Source of the DNA: UBA10518 sp022837185
GTDB lineage: Bacteria; Desulfobacterota; Desulfobulbia; Desulfobulbales; Desulfobulbaceae
DNA: 64,000 nucleotides
Assembly (NCBI GenBank): GCA_034007705.1
Contig: JAVEQK010000015.1
Coordinates: forward strand, 1-64,000
Reading direction: 5' to 3'
Positions 35,048 through 43,637 of the stretch are shown piece by piece (position 1 is the first letter of the stretch; every line of letters begins with the position of its first letter). The position numbers and the translations under genes were made by a program. Under the pieces are notes generated by a model. It ran no database searches, was not told where the DNA came from, and saw nothing but the letters and a program-made list of their open reading frames with translations.

Positions 35048-35710
35048 ATGCATAAAATAATTTCCACGGCCGCCTTCGGAGCGATTTCCCTTTTGACCCC
35101 CATGCTCGTCCAGGCGGCCGACCTGGACCTTGGCGAAGAGCATCATCTCGTATTCATGCGCGAGGAGGAGAAGCTCGCCCGGGATGTCTACCTGACCCTT
35201 ATGGAGATGTATCCTGATGAGCAGGCCTTTTCCAACATCGGCGAGGGATCGGAGCAGACCCATACGGACACAGTGCGCGACATGCTCGCCAAATATTCCA
35301 TACCGGACCCGAACCCGGATGCCAATGATCTGCCGCACAGCATCGGCGTCTACACCGGCGAGGAGTACGGCTGGTATTTCTCGGAAAAATATAATGAATT
35401 GGTGGACTGGGGAGCGCAAAGCGTCCTGGATGCCCTGTACGTGGGGGCGTTTATCGAGGAGCTCGATATGGTCGATATTGTCGGGTGCCCCAAGGTCATC
35501 GTCGATACCGACAACACCATCGGCCCGGGCGAGTGCGGTCTCGAGTATACAGACGAGAAGCCCCTCAAGAATATGTACGCGAATCTGGTCGAGGGCTCCA
35601 AGGATCACCTCCGAGCCTACGTGAAAAATATCGAAAGCATCATCGGCGAAGGAAATTATCAGGCCCAGATCCTCAGCCAGGAGGAGGTCGACGCAATCCT
35701 GGGGCGCTAA
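35048..35710 (+). CDS. Secreted DUF2202 ferritin-like protein
   Basis: 220 residues with a signal peptide (1-22, ending VQAAD). The mature protein is a DUF2202 domain: HHLVFMREEEKLARDVYLTLMEMY and HTDTVRDMLAKY give Glu/His positions like a diiron site, YVGAFIEELDMVDI another, and NLVEGSKDHLRAYVKNIE a last helix. The function of DUF2202 is not established; the fold suggests iron or another metal. Single gene with its own promoter region. Confidence 0.88.
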   Translation: MHKIISTAAFGAISLLTPMLVQAADLDLGEEHHLVFMREEEKLARDVYLTLMEMYPDEQAFSNIGEGSEQTHTDTVRDMLAKYSIPDPNPDANDLPHSIGVYTGEEYGWYFSEKYNELVDWGAQSVLDALYVGAFIEELDMVDIVGCPKVIVDTDNTIGPGECGLEYTDEKPLKNMYANLVEGSKDHLRAYVKNIESIIGEGNYQAQILSQEEVDAILGR

Positions 35711-35763
35711 GCCCCTTGACCTTTCCTGACAGGGAAGCATACATATATCGTGACCCTGCGAGA

Positions 35764-35810
35764 CAGGCCTGCCGGATTGATCCGAAATCCGGATCGTCCC
35801 CGCAGGCCTG
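35764..35810 (+). terminator. Stem-loop downstream of DUF2202 gene
   Basis: CAGGCCTGC (35764-35772) pairs with GCAGGCCTG (35802-35810), enclosing a smaller CGGATT/AATCCG stem. No T tract, so terminator function is uncertain. Confidence 0.45.
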
Positions 35811-36015
35811 CCGCTTATGGGTCCTTGGGACAAACAGCTTCGCCGATCACGCCGGAGTTGCACGGGCTGCTGCTTACCCGGGCTCCATGCTGTTCGTTTT
35901 CCTCCCCCTACAAACGAACAGAAGGTCTTCTCTGCCAGGCCGGCCTCAACTTCCTTTGCCAATACGCCTGGGGGAGGAAGCTGCTGCTCCCGGTTTTACT
36001 GTGCACCAAACAACC

Positions 36016-36043
36016 TTGACATATCCGTTTATCCGGATATATT
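36016..36043 (+). promoter_or_regulatory. Promoter with embedded ArsR operator
   Basis: TTGACA (36016-36021), 16-nt spacer, TATATT (36038-36043). The spacer contains the inverted repeat ATATCCG (36021-36027) and CGGATAT (36034-36040), so an ArsR dimer bound there would block RNA polymerase. The predicted start point is only a few bases before the arsR ATG. Confidence 0.82.
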
Positions 36044-36053
36044 GTTTTGCGTT

Positions 36054-36395
36054 ATGCAAGAAGCTCTACGATTATGCAAAGCATTGACCCAGCCCGCAAG
36101 ATTGCGGATTCTTGCCCTTCTCGGCAAAGGCGAACGATGCGTCTGCGACCTGGTGGAAGTGTTGGGCATGCCCCAGTCCACCGTGTCCAGGCACCTCGCC
36201 GTGCTGCGGAACGCCGGCTGGGTGTCGGAGCGTCGTCAGGGGGTGTGGATGTACTACCGAATTGCCGATGACGGGCCGGATCTGCAAAGGACATTGCAAA
36301 AGAGCATCCTGGACCACCTGGCAGAACAACCGCAGATAAAAAGGGACCGGGCCGCCTTGGATCGCCATCTGCGGGAAAAGGGAAATTCCTGCTGA
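36054..36395 (+). CDS. ArsR-family arsenite-responsive repressor
   Basis: 113 residues, winged helix. The arsenite-sensing motif GERCVCDLVEVL (ELCVCDL type, Cys35 and Cys37) is in the recognition region, followed by the helix MPQSTVSRHLAVLRNAGWV and wing RRQGVWMYYRI. ATG 36054 is used since the family starts here and the upstream in-frame extension overlaps the promoter. The leader is very short and I see no ribosome site, so translation may be leaderless. First gene of the rightward ars operon with acr3. Confidence 0.93.
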   Translation: MQEALRLCKALTQPARLRILALLGKGERCVCDLVEVLGMPQSTVSRHLAVLRNAGWVSERRQGVWMYYRIADDGPDLQRTLQKSILDHLAEQPQIKRDRAALDRHLREKGNSC

Positions 36396-36455
36396 TGACA
36401 GACCCAACGCACCGCCCCACCGGAATGACGCACTTTTCACAACAAAGGAACTGCC

Positions 36456-37529
36456 ATGACAACCACGACCAAACGCATGAACATCTTTGAACGGTACCTG
36501 TCGATCTGGGTTGCCGTCTGCATGGTCGCCGGGGTCGCGCTGGGCAAGCTCTTCCCCGGCCTCACCGCCGCCCTGTCGGCCATGGAATTCGCCGAAGGCA
36601 GCCATGTCAACGTTCCCATCGTCGTCCTCATCTGGCTGATGATCTTTCCGATGATGCTCAAGATCGATTTCGGCTCCATCCTGCAGGTCGGCAAAAATCC
36701 AAAAGGGCTGTTCATCACCCTGTTCGTCAACTGGATGGTCAAGCCCTTTTCCATGTTCGTGCTCGGCTGGCTCTTTTTCAAAATCGTGTTCGCCCAGTGG
36801 ATTACGCCAGCCCAGGCCGACCAGTTCATGGCCGGGGTCATCATCCTGGCGGCGGCCCCGTGCACGGCCATGGTCTTTGTCTGGAGCTACCTCACCGACG
36901 GCGACCCGGCCTACACCCTGGTCCAGGTGGCGGTCAATGACCTGCTGATGCTGGTCCTGTTCGTCCCCATTGTCGGCCTGCTGCTCGGGGTGTCCGGCGT
37001 GCCGGTCAATTACGATACCCTGATCCTGTCCGTGGTTCTTTTTGTGGTGCTGCCGCTGGTGGTGGCCTACATCATCCGCCGCACCCTGATCGCCTCGCAC
37101 GGCCTGGAGTGGTTCAACACCCGCTTCGTTGCCTTGTTCCAGCCGGTCACCGTGGTCGCCCTGCTGGTGACCCTGGTGACCATCTTTGCCTTCCAGGCGG
37201 AGAATATCACCGAGAAGGCCTTTTTCGTGGTCCTGATCGCCATCCCCATCCTCATCCAGGTCTACTTCAATTCCAGTCTGGTGTACGGGCTGATGAAATT
37301 TTTCAGGGTGCCCCACAATGTTGCCTCTCCCGGGGCGCTGATCGGCGCCAGCAATTTCTTCGAGCTGGCGGTGGCCACGGCCATCGCCCTGTACGGCCCG
37401 GGATCGGGCGCGGCCCTGGCAACAGTGGTGGGCGTGCTGGTGGAGGTGCCGGTGATGCTCTCGGTCTGCACTATCTGCAACCGGACCCGCCACTGGTTCC
37501 CGGCCACGCACGCGGCGAAACAACTATGA
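36456..37529 (+). CDS. acr3: Arsenite efflux transporter Acr3
   Basis: 357 residues, about ten transmembrane helices, with Acr3 hallmarks: PMMLKIDF, KGLFITLFVNWMVKPFSM and the conserved catalytic cysteine segment AAAPCTAMVFVWS. NSSLVYGLMKFF and LIGASNFFELAVATAIA are also typical. Exports arsenite from the cytoplasm. Ribosome site AAAGGAAC. Follows arsR by 60 bp and overlaps a possible start of the Usp gene. Confidence 0.95.
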   Translation: MTTTTKRMNIFERYLSIWVAVCMVAGVALGKLFPGLTAALSAMEFAEGSHVNVPIVVLIWLMIFPMMLKIDFGSILQVGKNPKGLFITLFVNWMVKPFSMFVLGWLFFKIVFAQWITPAQADQFMAGVIILAAAPCTAMVFVWSYLTDGDPAYTLVQVAVNDLLMLVLFVPIVGLLLGVSGVPVNYDTLILSVVLFVVLPLVVAYIIRRTLIASHGLEWFNTRFVALFQPVTVVALLVTLVTIFAFQAENITEKAFFVVLIAIPILIQVYFNSSLVYGLMKFFRVPHNVASPGALIGASNFFELAVATAIALYGPGSGAALATVVGVLVEVPVMLSVCTICNRTRHWFPATHAAKQL

Positions 37530-37555
37530 GAATTCTAGAGAAATGGAGCGGAAAT

Positions 37556-38422
37556 ATGTTTGCAAAAATCTTTGTCGCCCTTGAGACCAAACCGGCCGAG
37601 CACGAGATCCTGAGCTGCATGGGCGGGCTTCGCTCCCTTGGCGCCCGCGAGGCGCATCTGGCCTATTTTCTCACCGTCAACGAGGCCTTTGCCGCCTCGT
37701 TCGAGGTGGCGGTGGAAGGACTGCGCGCCGACCTCGGCGGGTTGAAGGAAAAACTGGAGGAACAGGGTTTCAAGGTCGAAGCCCAAGCCGCCGTCGCCTC
37801 CTCCGCCGGTGAAATCAACCACCGGATCCAGGCAGCGGATGCCTCCCTGGTGGTGGTCGGCGCTCCTCCCGGCACCCTGGCCGGGGAACTGCTGTTCGGC
37901 GGAGTGCCCCCCGCCATCCTTCATCACCAGGTGCAACCGACGCTGGTCTACCGGCTCCGGGGAGAGAAAAGTCCCTGCATCGGCCGGGCCTGCGATTTCT
38001 TCAGCCATATCCTCTTCCCCAGCGATTTTTCCGCCAATGCCCAGACCGCCTTTGCCCTCCTCGAACGGATTATGGAAAGCGCCGATATAGGCAGGATAAC
38101 CCTGCTCCATGTCCAGGAACGGGAGCGGATCGAGCCGCACCTCAAGGACCGCCTGCAGGAGTTCACGGCAATCGATCAGGAACGCCTCGACTCCATGAAG
38201 CAGCGTCTTGCTGAAAAAACCGGGGCCGAGATCGACACCGTCCTGCGCTACGGAATGGCCGCCTCCGAACTCCTCAAGGCGGAAGAGGAGATCTGCCCCT
38301 CGCTGGTGGTCATGGGCAGCCAGGGGCGGGGCCTGATCAAGGAGGTCTTCCTGGGCAGCGTCAGCCACACCATGGCCCGCCGGGGCGCCTCCCACCTGCT
38401 CCTGGTGCCGATGGCCCGGTAA
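37556..38422 (+). CDS. Tandem universal stress protein in the ars operon
   Basis: 288 residues made of two UspA-like halves (1-140 and 145-288). The second half keeps the ATP-binding G2xG9xGS-type motif MGSQGRGLIKEVFLGSVSHTMARR. The first half is diverged. ATG 37556 after GGAGCGG is chosen; an ATG at 37526 overlapping the acr3 stop is possible. A second tandem Usp lies at 40504-41373 in the facing cluster. Usp proteins bind nucleotides in stress; their role with arsenic is unknown. Confidence 0.85.
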   Translation: MFAKIFVALETKPAEHEILSCMGGLRSLGAREAHLAYFLTVNEAFAASFEVAVEGLRADLGGLKEKLEEQGFKVEAQAAVASSAGEINHRIQAADASLVVVGAPPGTLAGELLFGGVPPAILHHQVQPTLVYRLRGEKSPCIGRACDFFSHILFPSDFSANAQTAFALLERIMESADIGRITLLHVQERERIEPHLKDRLQEFTAIDQERLDSMKQRLAEKTGAEIDTVLRYGMAASELLKAEEEICPSLVVMGSQGRGLIKEVFLGSVSHTMARRGASHLLLVPMAR

Positions 38423-38438
38423 TCGGAGAAAACGAACA

Positions 38439-38873
38439 ATGAAAACGAAAATCCTTTTTCTCTGCACAGGCAATTCCTGCCGCAGCCAGATGGCCGAGGG
38501 CTGGGCCCGCCATTTGAAGGGCGACGTGCTGGAACCCTACTCAGCCGGCATTGAAAAGCACGGTTTGGACCCTCTGGCGGTAAAGGTCATGGCCGAAGCG
38601 GGGGTGGATATCTCCGGGCAGCGCTCCAAGACCATCGACGAGTTGCCGGAGCAAACCTTCGCCTGGGTCGTCACCCTCTGCGGGCATGCCGCTGAAACCT
38701 GCCCCTTTTTCCCCGGCAGGAAGCTTCACCAAGGCTTCGACGATCCGCCGCGGCTGGCCGAAAGCGCGAAGACCGAAGAAGAAGCCCTTGCCCATTACCG
38801 CCGGGTGCGGGATGAAATCAGGGATTTTATCCAGACCCTGCCGGAAGCGCTTGATGAAGAAAAACCGGCATGA
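38439..38873 (+). CDS. arsC: Arsenate reductase, low-molecular-weight phosphatase type
   Basis: 144 residues, LMW-PTP fold. Catalytic CX5R loop CTGNSCRS (Cys9-Arg15) and the second redox pair in TLCGHAAETC (about 81 and 88), as in thioredoxin-coupled ArsC of Staphylococcus/Bacillus. Reduces arsenate to arsenite for export by Acr3. Ribosome site GGAGAAAACGAACA. The nearby thioredoxins could serve as reductant. Confidence 0.94.
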   Translation: MKTKILFLCTGNSCRSQMAEGWARHLKGDVLEPYSAGIEKHGLDPLAVKVMAEAGVDISGQRSKTIDELPEQTFAWVVTLCGHAAETCPFFPGRKLHQGFDDPPRLAESAKTEEEALAHYRRVRDEIRDFIQTLPEALDEEKPA

Positions 38874-39214
38874 TGACCTCTGAACCCCTTCTGCTCGCAT
38901 CGGGCTCGGGACTGCTCGGTTTTGCCTTCGGCGTCGTCCTGTACCGGGGCGATTACTGCATGGTTGCCATGCTGCGGGATTTCTACCTGATCCGCGATAC
39001 TACGCTGCTGCGGTCCTTTGTGCTCTATTTCCTGGCCGCTTCCGTCCTGTTTCATCTTGGCGGCCTCGCCGGCCTGCTGCCCTTTCTGCCGCCTCCCACT
39101 TTCGCCCCGCCCTCCCTTGCGACCATGGCCGGCGGCCTGCTCTTCGGCGTCGGCATAGTCCTGGCCGGCGGCTGGGTGGTCGGCACCTCACCGCCCTGCC
39201 CGCTGAAAACGTGA
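38870..39214 (+). pseudogene. Truncated YeeE/YedE-type membrane protein
   Basis: The 114-codon frame starts coupled to arsC (ATGA) and matches the first third of YeeE/YedE transporters (GFAFGVVLYRGDYCMVAMLRD, GGLLFGVGIVLAGGWVVGT), where full-length proteins have roughly 350 residues. The reading then turns into SPPCPLKT and stops. In another frame, weak similarity seems to go on (ENVSWLSASV) and also breaks. The conserved Cys of LAGGCVVGT is Trp here. This looks like a frameshifted, decayed remnant at the point where the two ars clusters meet. Confidence 0.65.
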
Positions 39215-39278
39215 GCTGGCTGTCCGCTTCCGTACAATAAAATCACGCTGTTGATCGGCACGATGGGTGCCGCCTGAA

Positions 39279-39983
39279 TCAGGGCGGCAGCCATGGAAGC
39301 ATGATGAAATAGACCCCCAGGGCGCCGACAAGAACTCCTGCCCCCTTTCTGAACCAGACGGAGCCCTGCTGAAACGAGGAGCTTGCCAGAAGTCCCCGCG
39401 CCGCGGCCGCCGAACTGCCGGCAAGCAAGATCGGCAGGCAATGGCCGGCGGCAAAAAGCAGCAGCAGCAGAAGGCCGGTGGCGATTTTTTCCTGGACCGT
39501 AATGATCGCCAGGATGGGAGCGATGAAGCCGAAGGTGCATGATCCGGACAGGATGCCGAAGGCAAGCCCGAGGACAAAAGCGCCCCATAATCCCTTGATC
39601 CGCAGCCTGGACAGGGTATTGCCTGGCAGGCCGCATTTGGCGATCCCCAGCATGTCAACGGCAACCCACAACAGAATGGCCCCGACCAGAATAGTCCAAT
39701 AGGGGCCGATATCGCCCACCATTCTTCCCAGCCAAACGCAGGCCAGGCCGACGACGGCGATGGTGACAAACAGGCCGGCGGTAAACAGGAAAGCATACGG
39801 GATGGCCTCCCGGCCTTTCAGGATGGTCTTCTGCCCCCCCACATAGCCGATAATCAACGGGATGGAAGCCATATGGCAGGGGCTGAACAGGACGCTGACC
39901 ATCCCCCAGGCAAAACAGCCGATGGCGGCAAGGATGAGGCCCCCGGACATCCATTCATTAATCGCAAGAAAGACGGAATCCAT
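39279..39983 (-). CDS. CcdA/DsbD-like membrane thiol-electron transporter
   Basis: 234 residues with six transmembrane helices and the paired cysteines of CcdA/DsbD: GCFAWGMVSVLFSPCHMASIP in TM1 and LSGSCTFGFIAP in TM4. Passes electrons from cytoplasmic thioredoxin to periplasmic thiol proteins. ATG 39983 is used; a TTG two codons upstream overlaps the thioredoxin stop. Co-transcribed with the exported thioredoxin just upstream, its likely substrate. Confidence 0.9.
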   Translation of the reverse strand: MDSVFLAINEWMSGGLILAAIGCFAWGMVSVLFSPCHMASIPLIIGYVGGQKTILKGREAIPYAFLFTAGLFVTIAVVGLACVWLGRMVGDIGPYWTILVGAILLWVAVDMLGIAKCGLPGNTLSRLRIKGLWGAFVLGLAFGILSGSCTFGFIAPILAIITVQEKIATGLLLLLLFAAGHCLPILLAGSSAAAARGLLASSSFQQGSVWFRKGAGVLVGALGVYFIMLPWLPP

Positions 39984-39985
39984 GC

Positions 39986-40366
39986 TCAATTCTTTTCCAG
40001 GAGCAGATCGAGCAACTTCTTTATCTGCTTCTTGTCCATGAAACCGACGTGACGGTATGCTTCCTTGCCGTGTTTATCATAAAAAATCTGGGTGGGGATC
40101 GTATGGATACCGAAACGAGGACCCTGGCTCCGATCCTTCCAGACATCGATGAATATCACCGCGGCCCTGCCCTCATACTCGGCCTTCAGTTCTTCCAGGA
40201 TGGGCGCCATCATCTTGCATGGAATGCATGATTTCGCCCCGAGATCGACCATGGTGACGGTATCTTTGACCGGAACGACCGGCTCGTTCGCCGCCCACAG
40301 ATTTGCAGGGCAGTCTATGAGGAACAATGCGATCGCCAACAGAATGAATCGAACCGTGGGTTTCAT
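39986..40366 (-). CDS. Exported thioredoxin-like protein
   Basis: 126 residues: a signal peptide (1-25), a thioredoxin fold with active site CIPC (Cys47, Cys50) in GAKSCIPCKMMAP, cis-Pro in HTIPTQIFYD. Start ATG 40366 after AAGGAAG; the upstream frame extension is not real. Periplasmic reductant kept reduced by the CcdA-like protein downstream; may reduce arsenic-related thiols or other periplasmic proteins. Confidence 0.92.
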   Translation of the reverse strand: MKPTVRFILLAIALFLIDCPANLWAANEPVVPVKDTVTMVDLGAKSCIPCKMMAPILEELKAEYEGRAAVIFIDVWKDRSQGPRFGIHTIPTQIFYDKHGKEAYRHVGFMDKKQIKKLLDLLLEKN

Positions 40367-40503
40367 AGGTTCTTCCTTTATACACGGGACAAAAGGACTG
40401 GCAATGACCAGACCCCCGGTTTTCTGCTCTCCTGATCGAGACTGGAGCAGGCCCGGGCGCTCTTGAAGTGCTCTGAATTCATTGAACCAGCCTGATCTCC
40501 ATT

Positions 40504-41373
40504 TCAGGACTGCTGGAAAGCCGGAATAAAAAGGACAGGCTGTACGGCATGGCGGGCGACATGACGCGCCACGCTGCCCAGCAGGATTTCCCGGGTGATT
40601 CCCTTGCCTCGGGTCCCCATCAGGATCAGCGAACAGCCCCGCTCTTTGGCCTTTCTGGCAATCTCTTCCCCCGGTGCGCCCTGGACGAGGTCCATGTTCA
40701 TGACCGTCGCCCCCATATTTTCCAGCCATGCCTTGAGCCGCTGCAGCCGTTTGCGGTCAAGGTCCTGCAGTTCCGCAAGGCCCCGGCCGGGATGGGGAAT
40801 GGCTTTGGAGCCTGACAGGACATGCAGCAGGGTTACCGGGCAGCGGATGGTACGAATCACGGTTTCGAGATAGGCAAGGGCGACCTCCGCGGCATCGGAA
40901 AAATCGGTGGGAAAAAGGATATGGGCGAACAGATCGGGCGCTTCCGGGCCCGGCCCCATCGCAGGGGGAATAAGCAGCACCGGCCGCCGGGTGAGATGCA
41001 GCAGTTTGGCGGATACATTCCCCAGCGGGCTGCCGGCCAGGGTGATGGCTTCGAACAGTCCTCTGCCATGCGTTCCTGTGATAATGACGGAGACATCCCT
41101 GCTTTCGGCAAGATCGTTCAGGGCCCGGGCCGGATGGCCGACCGGCGTTTCAACGACGGCTTTGAATCCGGCCTCTTCGCATATTCTTTTCCGCCGCTCC
41201 AGCTCCGGCCATGCCTGCTTGCGCAGCATCCCCTCGAGGCCGGGGGATTCGCAGACAATGACATGCGCCAGAACAACCTCCTCCGCCCCGACCTGTTTCA
41301 GCGAAACGGCACACGAAAGAAGATTGGGGTTGGCATGGGCCGGATCAACGCAGACCAGAATTTTTCTGAACAT
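40504..41373 (-). CDS. Tandem universal stress protein
   Basis: 289 residues, two Usp domains, both with nucleotide-binding loops: GTHGRGLFEAITLAGSPLGNVSAK in the first and MGTRGKGITREILLGSVARHVAR in the second. Ribosome site GGGAGAATTGTT. A counterpart of the Usp in the rightward ars operon; duplicated presence on both sides suggests a functional tie to the arsenic genes. Confidence 0.9.
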   Translation of the reverse strand: MFRKILVCVDPAHANPNLLSCAVSLKQVGAEEVVLAHVIVCESPGLEGMLRKQAWPELERRKRICEEAGFKAVVETPVGHPARALNDLAESRDVSVIITGTHGRGLFEAITLAGSPLGNVSAKLLHLTRRPVLLIPPAMGPGPEAPDLFAHILFPTDFSDAAEVALAYLETVIRTIRCPVTLLHVLSGSKAIPHPGRGLAELQDLDRKRLQRLKAWLENMGATVMNMDLVQGAPGEEIARKAKERGCSLILMGTRGKGITREILLGSVARHVARHAVQPVLFIPAFQQS

Positions 41374-41527
41374 AACAATTCTCCCTCATGCAATATCGGT
41401 GCGATGGAAAATGAGTCTCCAGCCGTTGCCGGCCATAGTGCGGAAGCCGGCCGATCCCCTGGAATAAACGCCGGTTTCTCGGCCTCGGTCCCTGGAGGAT
41501 TGGTGCCATCCCCGCTCTCTTCACGGT

Positions 41528-42826
41528 TTATGCAAACAATGCGCCGTACAGGTAGCCGCTGGCGGTGGCCAGGATGACGACCAGGAGGACAAACACGGCT
41601 GTTTTCCTGTTGCCCAGGACACTGCGGATGACAAGCATGTTGGGCAGGCTCAGGGCCGGACCGGCCAGGAGCAGGGCCAGGGCCGGACCCTTGCCCATGC
41701 CGGCGCCCATCAGGCCCTGGAGAATAGGCACTTCGGTCAGGGTGGCGAAGTACATGAAGGCGCCGGCAAAGGAGGCAACGAAGTTGGCGGCGAGCGAATT
41801 GCCGCCGACGGCGCGCTCCACCCAGACGGACGGGATGAGCCCCTCCATTCCCGGCCGCCCCAGGAAGAGGCCGGCAAACAGCACGCCGAAGAGGAGCAGC
41901 GGCAGGATCAGTTTGGCGAAATCCCACGAAGAGCGGAACCACTGCCCGGCCTGGTCCTCCCGGGTGGCGGTCAGGAGGGAGAGGGCGATCACTCCGACCA
42001 CGAAGGCGGCAAGGGGCGCTTGGGGAAAGGCAAGGGCCGTTCCCAGGACCGCCAGGCCCGAGGCTGCCAGTTTCCAGGCCGAAAGCGAAAACCAGGCCGC
42101 GAGCTGCACGGCCAGCAGAATCGCCAGGCCGCCGGTGAGCCACCACTTGGCGGCAAAAAACGAATACCACAGCCCGGAATCCTCCATGGGTCGGCCCCAG
42201 TTGGCAAAAACCAGGATGCCGACCATGGTGGCGAAATAGACCGCCGTCTGCCACAGGGGCCGGCCGCTGTCATCCTCCGGTACATGAATCTGACTGTCGG
42301 CCCCCGCTTTTTTTTCGCGGAAAAACAACTCCATCAGCAGGCCGATGACTACGCTGAAGATGATGGCGCCCAGAGCTCTGGCTATACCCATCTCCGGACC
42401 GAGGATGCGGGCGGTCAGGATGACGGCCAGAACATTGATCGCCGGGCCGGAATAGAGAAAGGCGCAGGCCGGGCCGAGGCCGGCCCCCATCCGGTAAATG
42501 CCGGCGAACAAGGGCAGAATCGTGCAGGAGCAGACCGCCAGGATGGTGCCGGACACCGAGGCGACCCCGTAGGCCAGCACCTTGTTGGCTGCGGGACCCA
42601 GGTACTTCATCACCGCGCCCTGGCTGACAAAGACGGCAATGGCGCCGGCGATGAAAAAGGCGGGGATCAGGCAGAGCAGGACGTGCTCGCGGGCATACCA
42701 TTTCACCAGATGAAACGCCTCCATCAGGGCGTTGTCGAACCGGGGCCAGCCCACCGGCAGGAAGTAGCAGCCGAGAAAAATTGCCACTATGGCCGCCAGG
42801 ATCTTCCATTCCTTTTTCCAGTCCAT
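41528..42826 (-). CDS. ArsP/DUF318-type permease
   Basis: 432 residues with about ten transmembrane helices, conserved motif VCSCTILPLFAGIY in the first half and TEVPILQGLMGAGMGKGPALALLLAGPALSLP in the second. ArsP permeases export trivalent organoarsenicals; other members are less defined. ATG 42826 (a GTG lies directly before). Sits between DUF2703 and Usp genes in the leftward ars operon. Confidence 0.88.
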   Translation of the reverse strand: MDWKKEWKILAAIVAIFLGCYFLPVGWPRFDNALMEAFHLVKWYAREHVLLCLIPAFFIAGAIAVFVSQGAVMKYLGPAANKVLAYGVASVSGTILAVCSCTILPLFAGIYRMGAGLGPACAFLYSGPAINVLAVILTARILGPEMGIARALGAIIFSVVIGLLMELFFREKKAGADSQIHVPEDDSGRPLWQTAVYFATMVGILVFANWGRPMEDSGLWYSFFAAKWWLTGGLAILLAVQLAAWFSLSAWKLAASGLAVLGTALAFPQAPLAAFVVGVIALSLLTATREDQAGQWFRSSWDFAKLILPLLLFGVLFAGLFLGRPGMEGLIPSVWVERAVGGNSLAANFVASFAGAFMYFATLTEVPILQGLMGAGMGKGPALALLLAGPALSLPNMLVIRSVLGNRKTAVFVLLVVILATASGYLYGALFA

Positions 42827-42898
42827 CACTGTTCACCCATTCCAGGGAATTGCCGCCCAAGAACCTTTTCCGACAATCCCTGACATTCGGCTGTTCAT

Positions 42899-43282
42899 TC
42901 AGCAGCACCCGCCGACCCGGCACACCGCCTCCCGGATCAGGTCCCGGGGAATGATCTCGTAGGCCTGGCCCAGGTGAACCAGGGTGCGGCATTCTTCCTG
43001 CCGGCCGGTGAGATCGCCGCACGAAGTGCAGCAGCTTGTCGAGGCTTCGGCATGAGGCAGGACCTCTTCCAGGGGGACCCCGTTAATCAGTATGGTGTTG
43101 GATTTGGCGATCTGTCCGGGTGAGAGCAATGTTTCCCGGGCGACAATTTCCACCCCTTTTGGCGCGCATTCTGCCTGCAGCCGCTCAACAGCCTGGGCAA
43201 GCTCCAGGCCGGTGTCACCGCAGCGCCGGCAGGTGGCCCCGCCGACCTCCAGATGGAGCCATTCAATAACAATGGTTTTCAT
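42899..43282 (-). CDS. DUF2703 cysteine-rich protein
   Basis: 127 residues. DUF2703 hallmarks: IEWLHLEVGGATCRRCGDTG at the N-terminus and thioredoxin-like ILINGVPLEEVL. Extra cysteines CCTSCG and VCRVGGCC give at least eight thiols suitable for As(III) or metal binding. Often found in ars operons; function unproven. Between the small thioredoxin and the ArsP-like permease. Confidence 0.88.
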   Translation of the reverse strand: MKTIVIEWLHLEVGGATCRRCGDTGLELAQAVERLQAECAPKGVEIVARETLLSPGQIAKSNTILINGVPLEEVLPHAEASTSCCTSCGDLTGRQEECRTLVHLGQAYEIIPRDLIREAVCRVGGCC

Positions 43283-43298
43283 TTCCCTGTCCCTGTCT

Positions 43299-43532
43299 TT
43301 ATTTTTTCAACCAGGCAACGGCCTCGGCCTTTGACGGCACCTTGCCGACGCATTTGACCTGGCCGTCGATCACCACCGCCGGAGTGGCGAACACGCCATA
43401 TCCGGCGATCTGCTGAAAATCGGTGACTTTTTCCACCTTGGCCGCGACGCCGGCCTCCTCGACCGCGTCCTGCATGATCTTTTCCACTTCCTTGCACTTC
43501 GGGCATCCGGGGCCCAGTACCTTGATTTCCAT
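43299..43532 (-). CDS. Small redox-active thioredoxin-like protein
   Basis: 77 residues, MTH895-type glutaredoxin-like fold with active site CPKC (Cys10, Cys13) and cis-Pro ATPAVVIDGQVK. ATG 43532 after GGAGTTGCAAC. No signal peptide, hence cytoplasmic. Second gene of the leftward ars operon; a possible reductant for ArsC or the DUF2703 protein. Confidence 0.92.
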   Translation of the reverse strand: MEIKVLGPGCPKCKEVEKIMQDAVEEAGVAAKVEKVTDFQQIAGYGVFATPAVVIDGQVKCVGKVPSKAEAVAWLKK

Positions 43533-43637
43533 GTTGCAACTCCTTCTTGCTGTCAGGTTGTCTGCACAAATCATCCAAGTGTGCATGAACAACGCCTGCG
43601 AAATGCGGGGCCGGGTCAATTCCCGGCTTTCCGCTGA

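Larger units (their letters stand above)
35711..36053. other. Gap with hairpin and arsR promoter
   Basis: 343 bp. It contains the hairpin at 35764-35810 and, at its right end, the arsR promoter/operator. No gene is supported. Confidence 0.5.
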
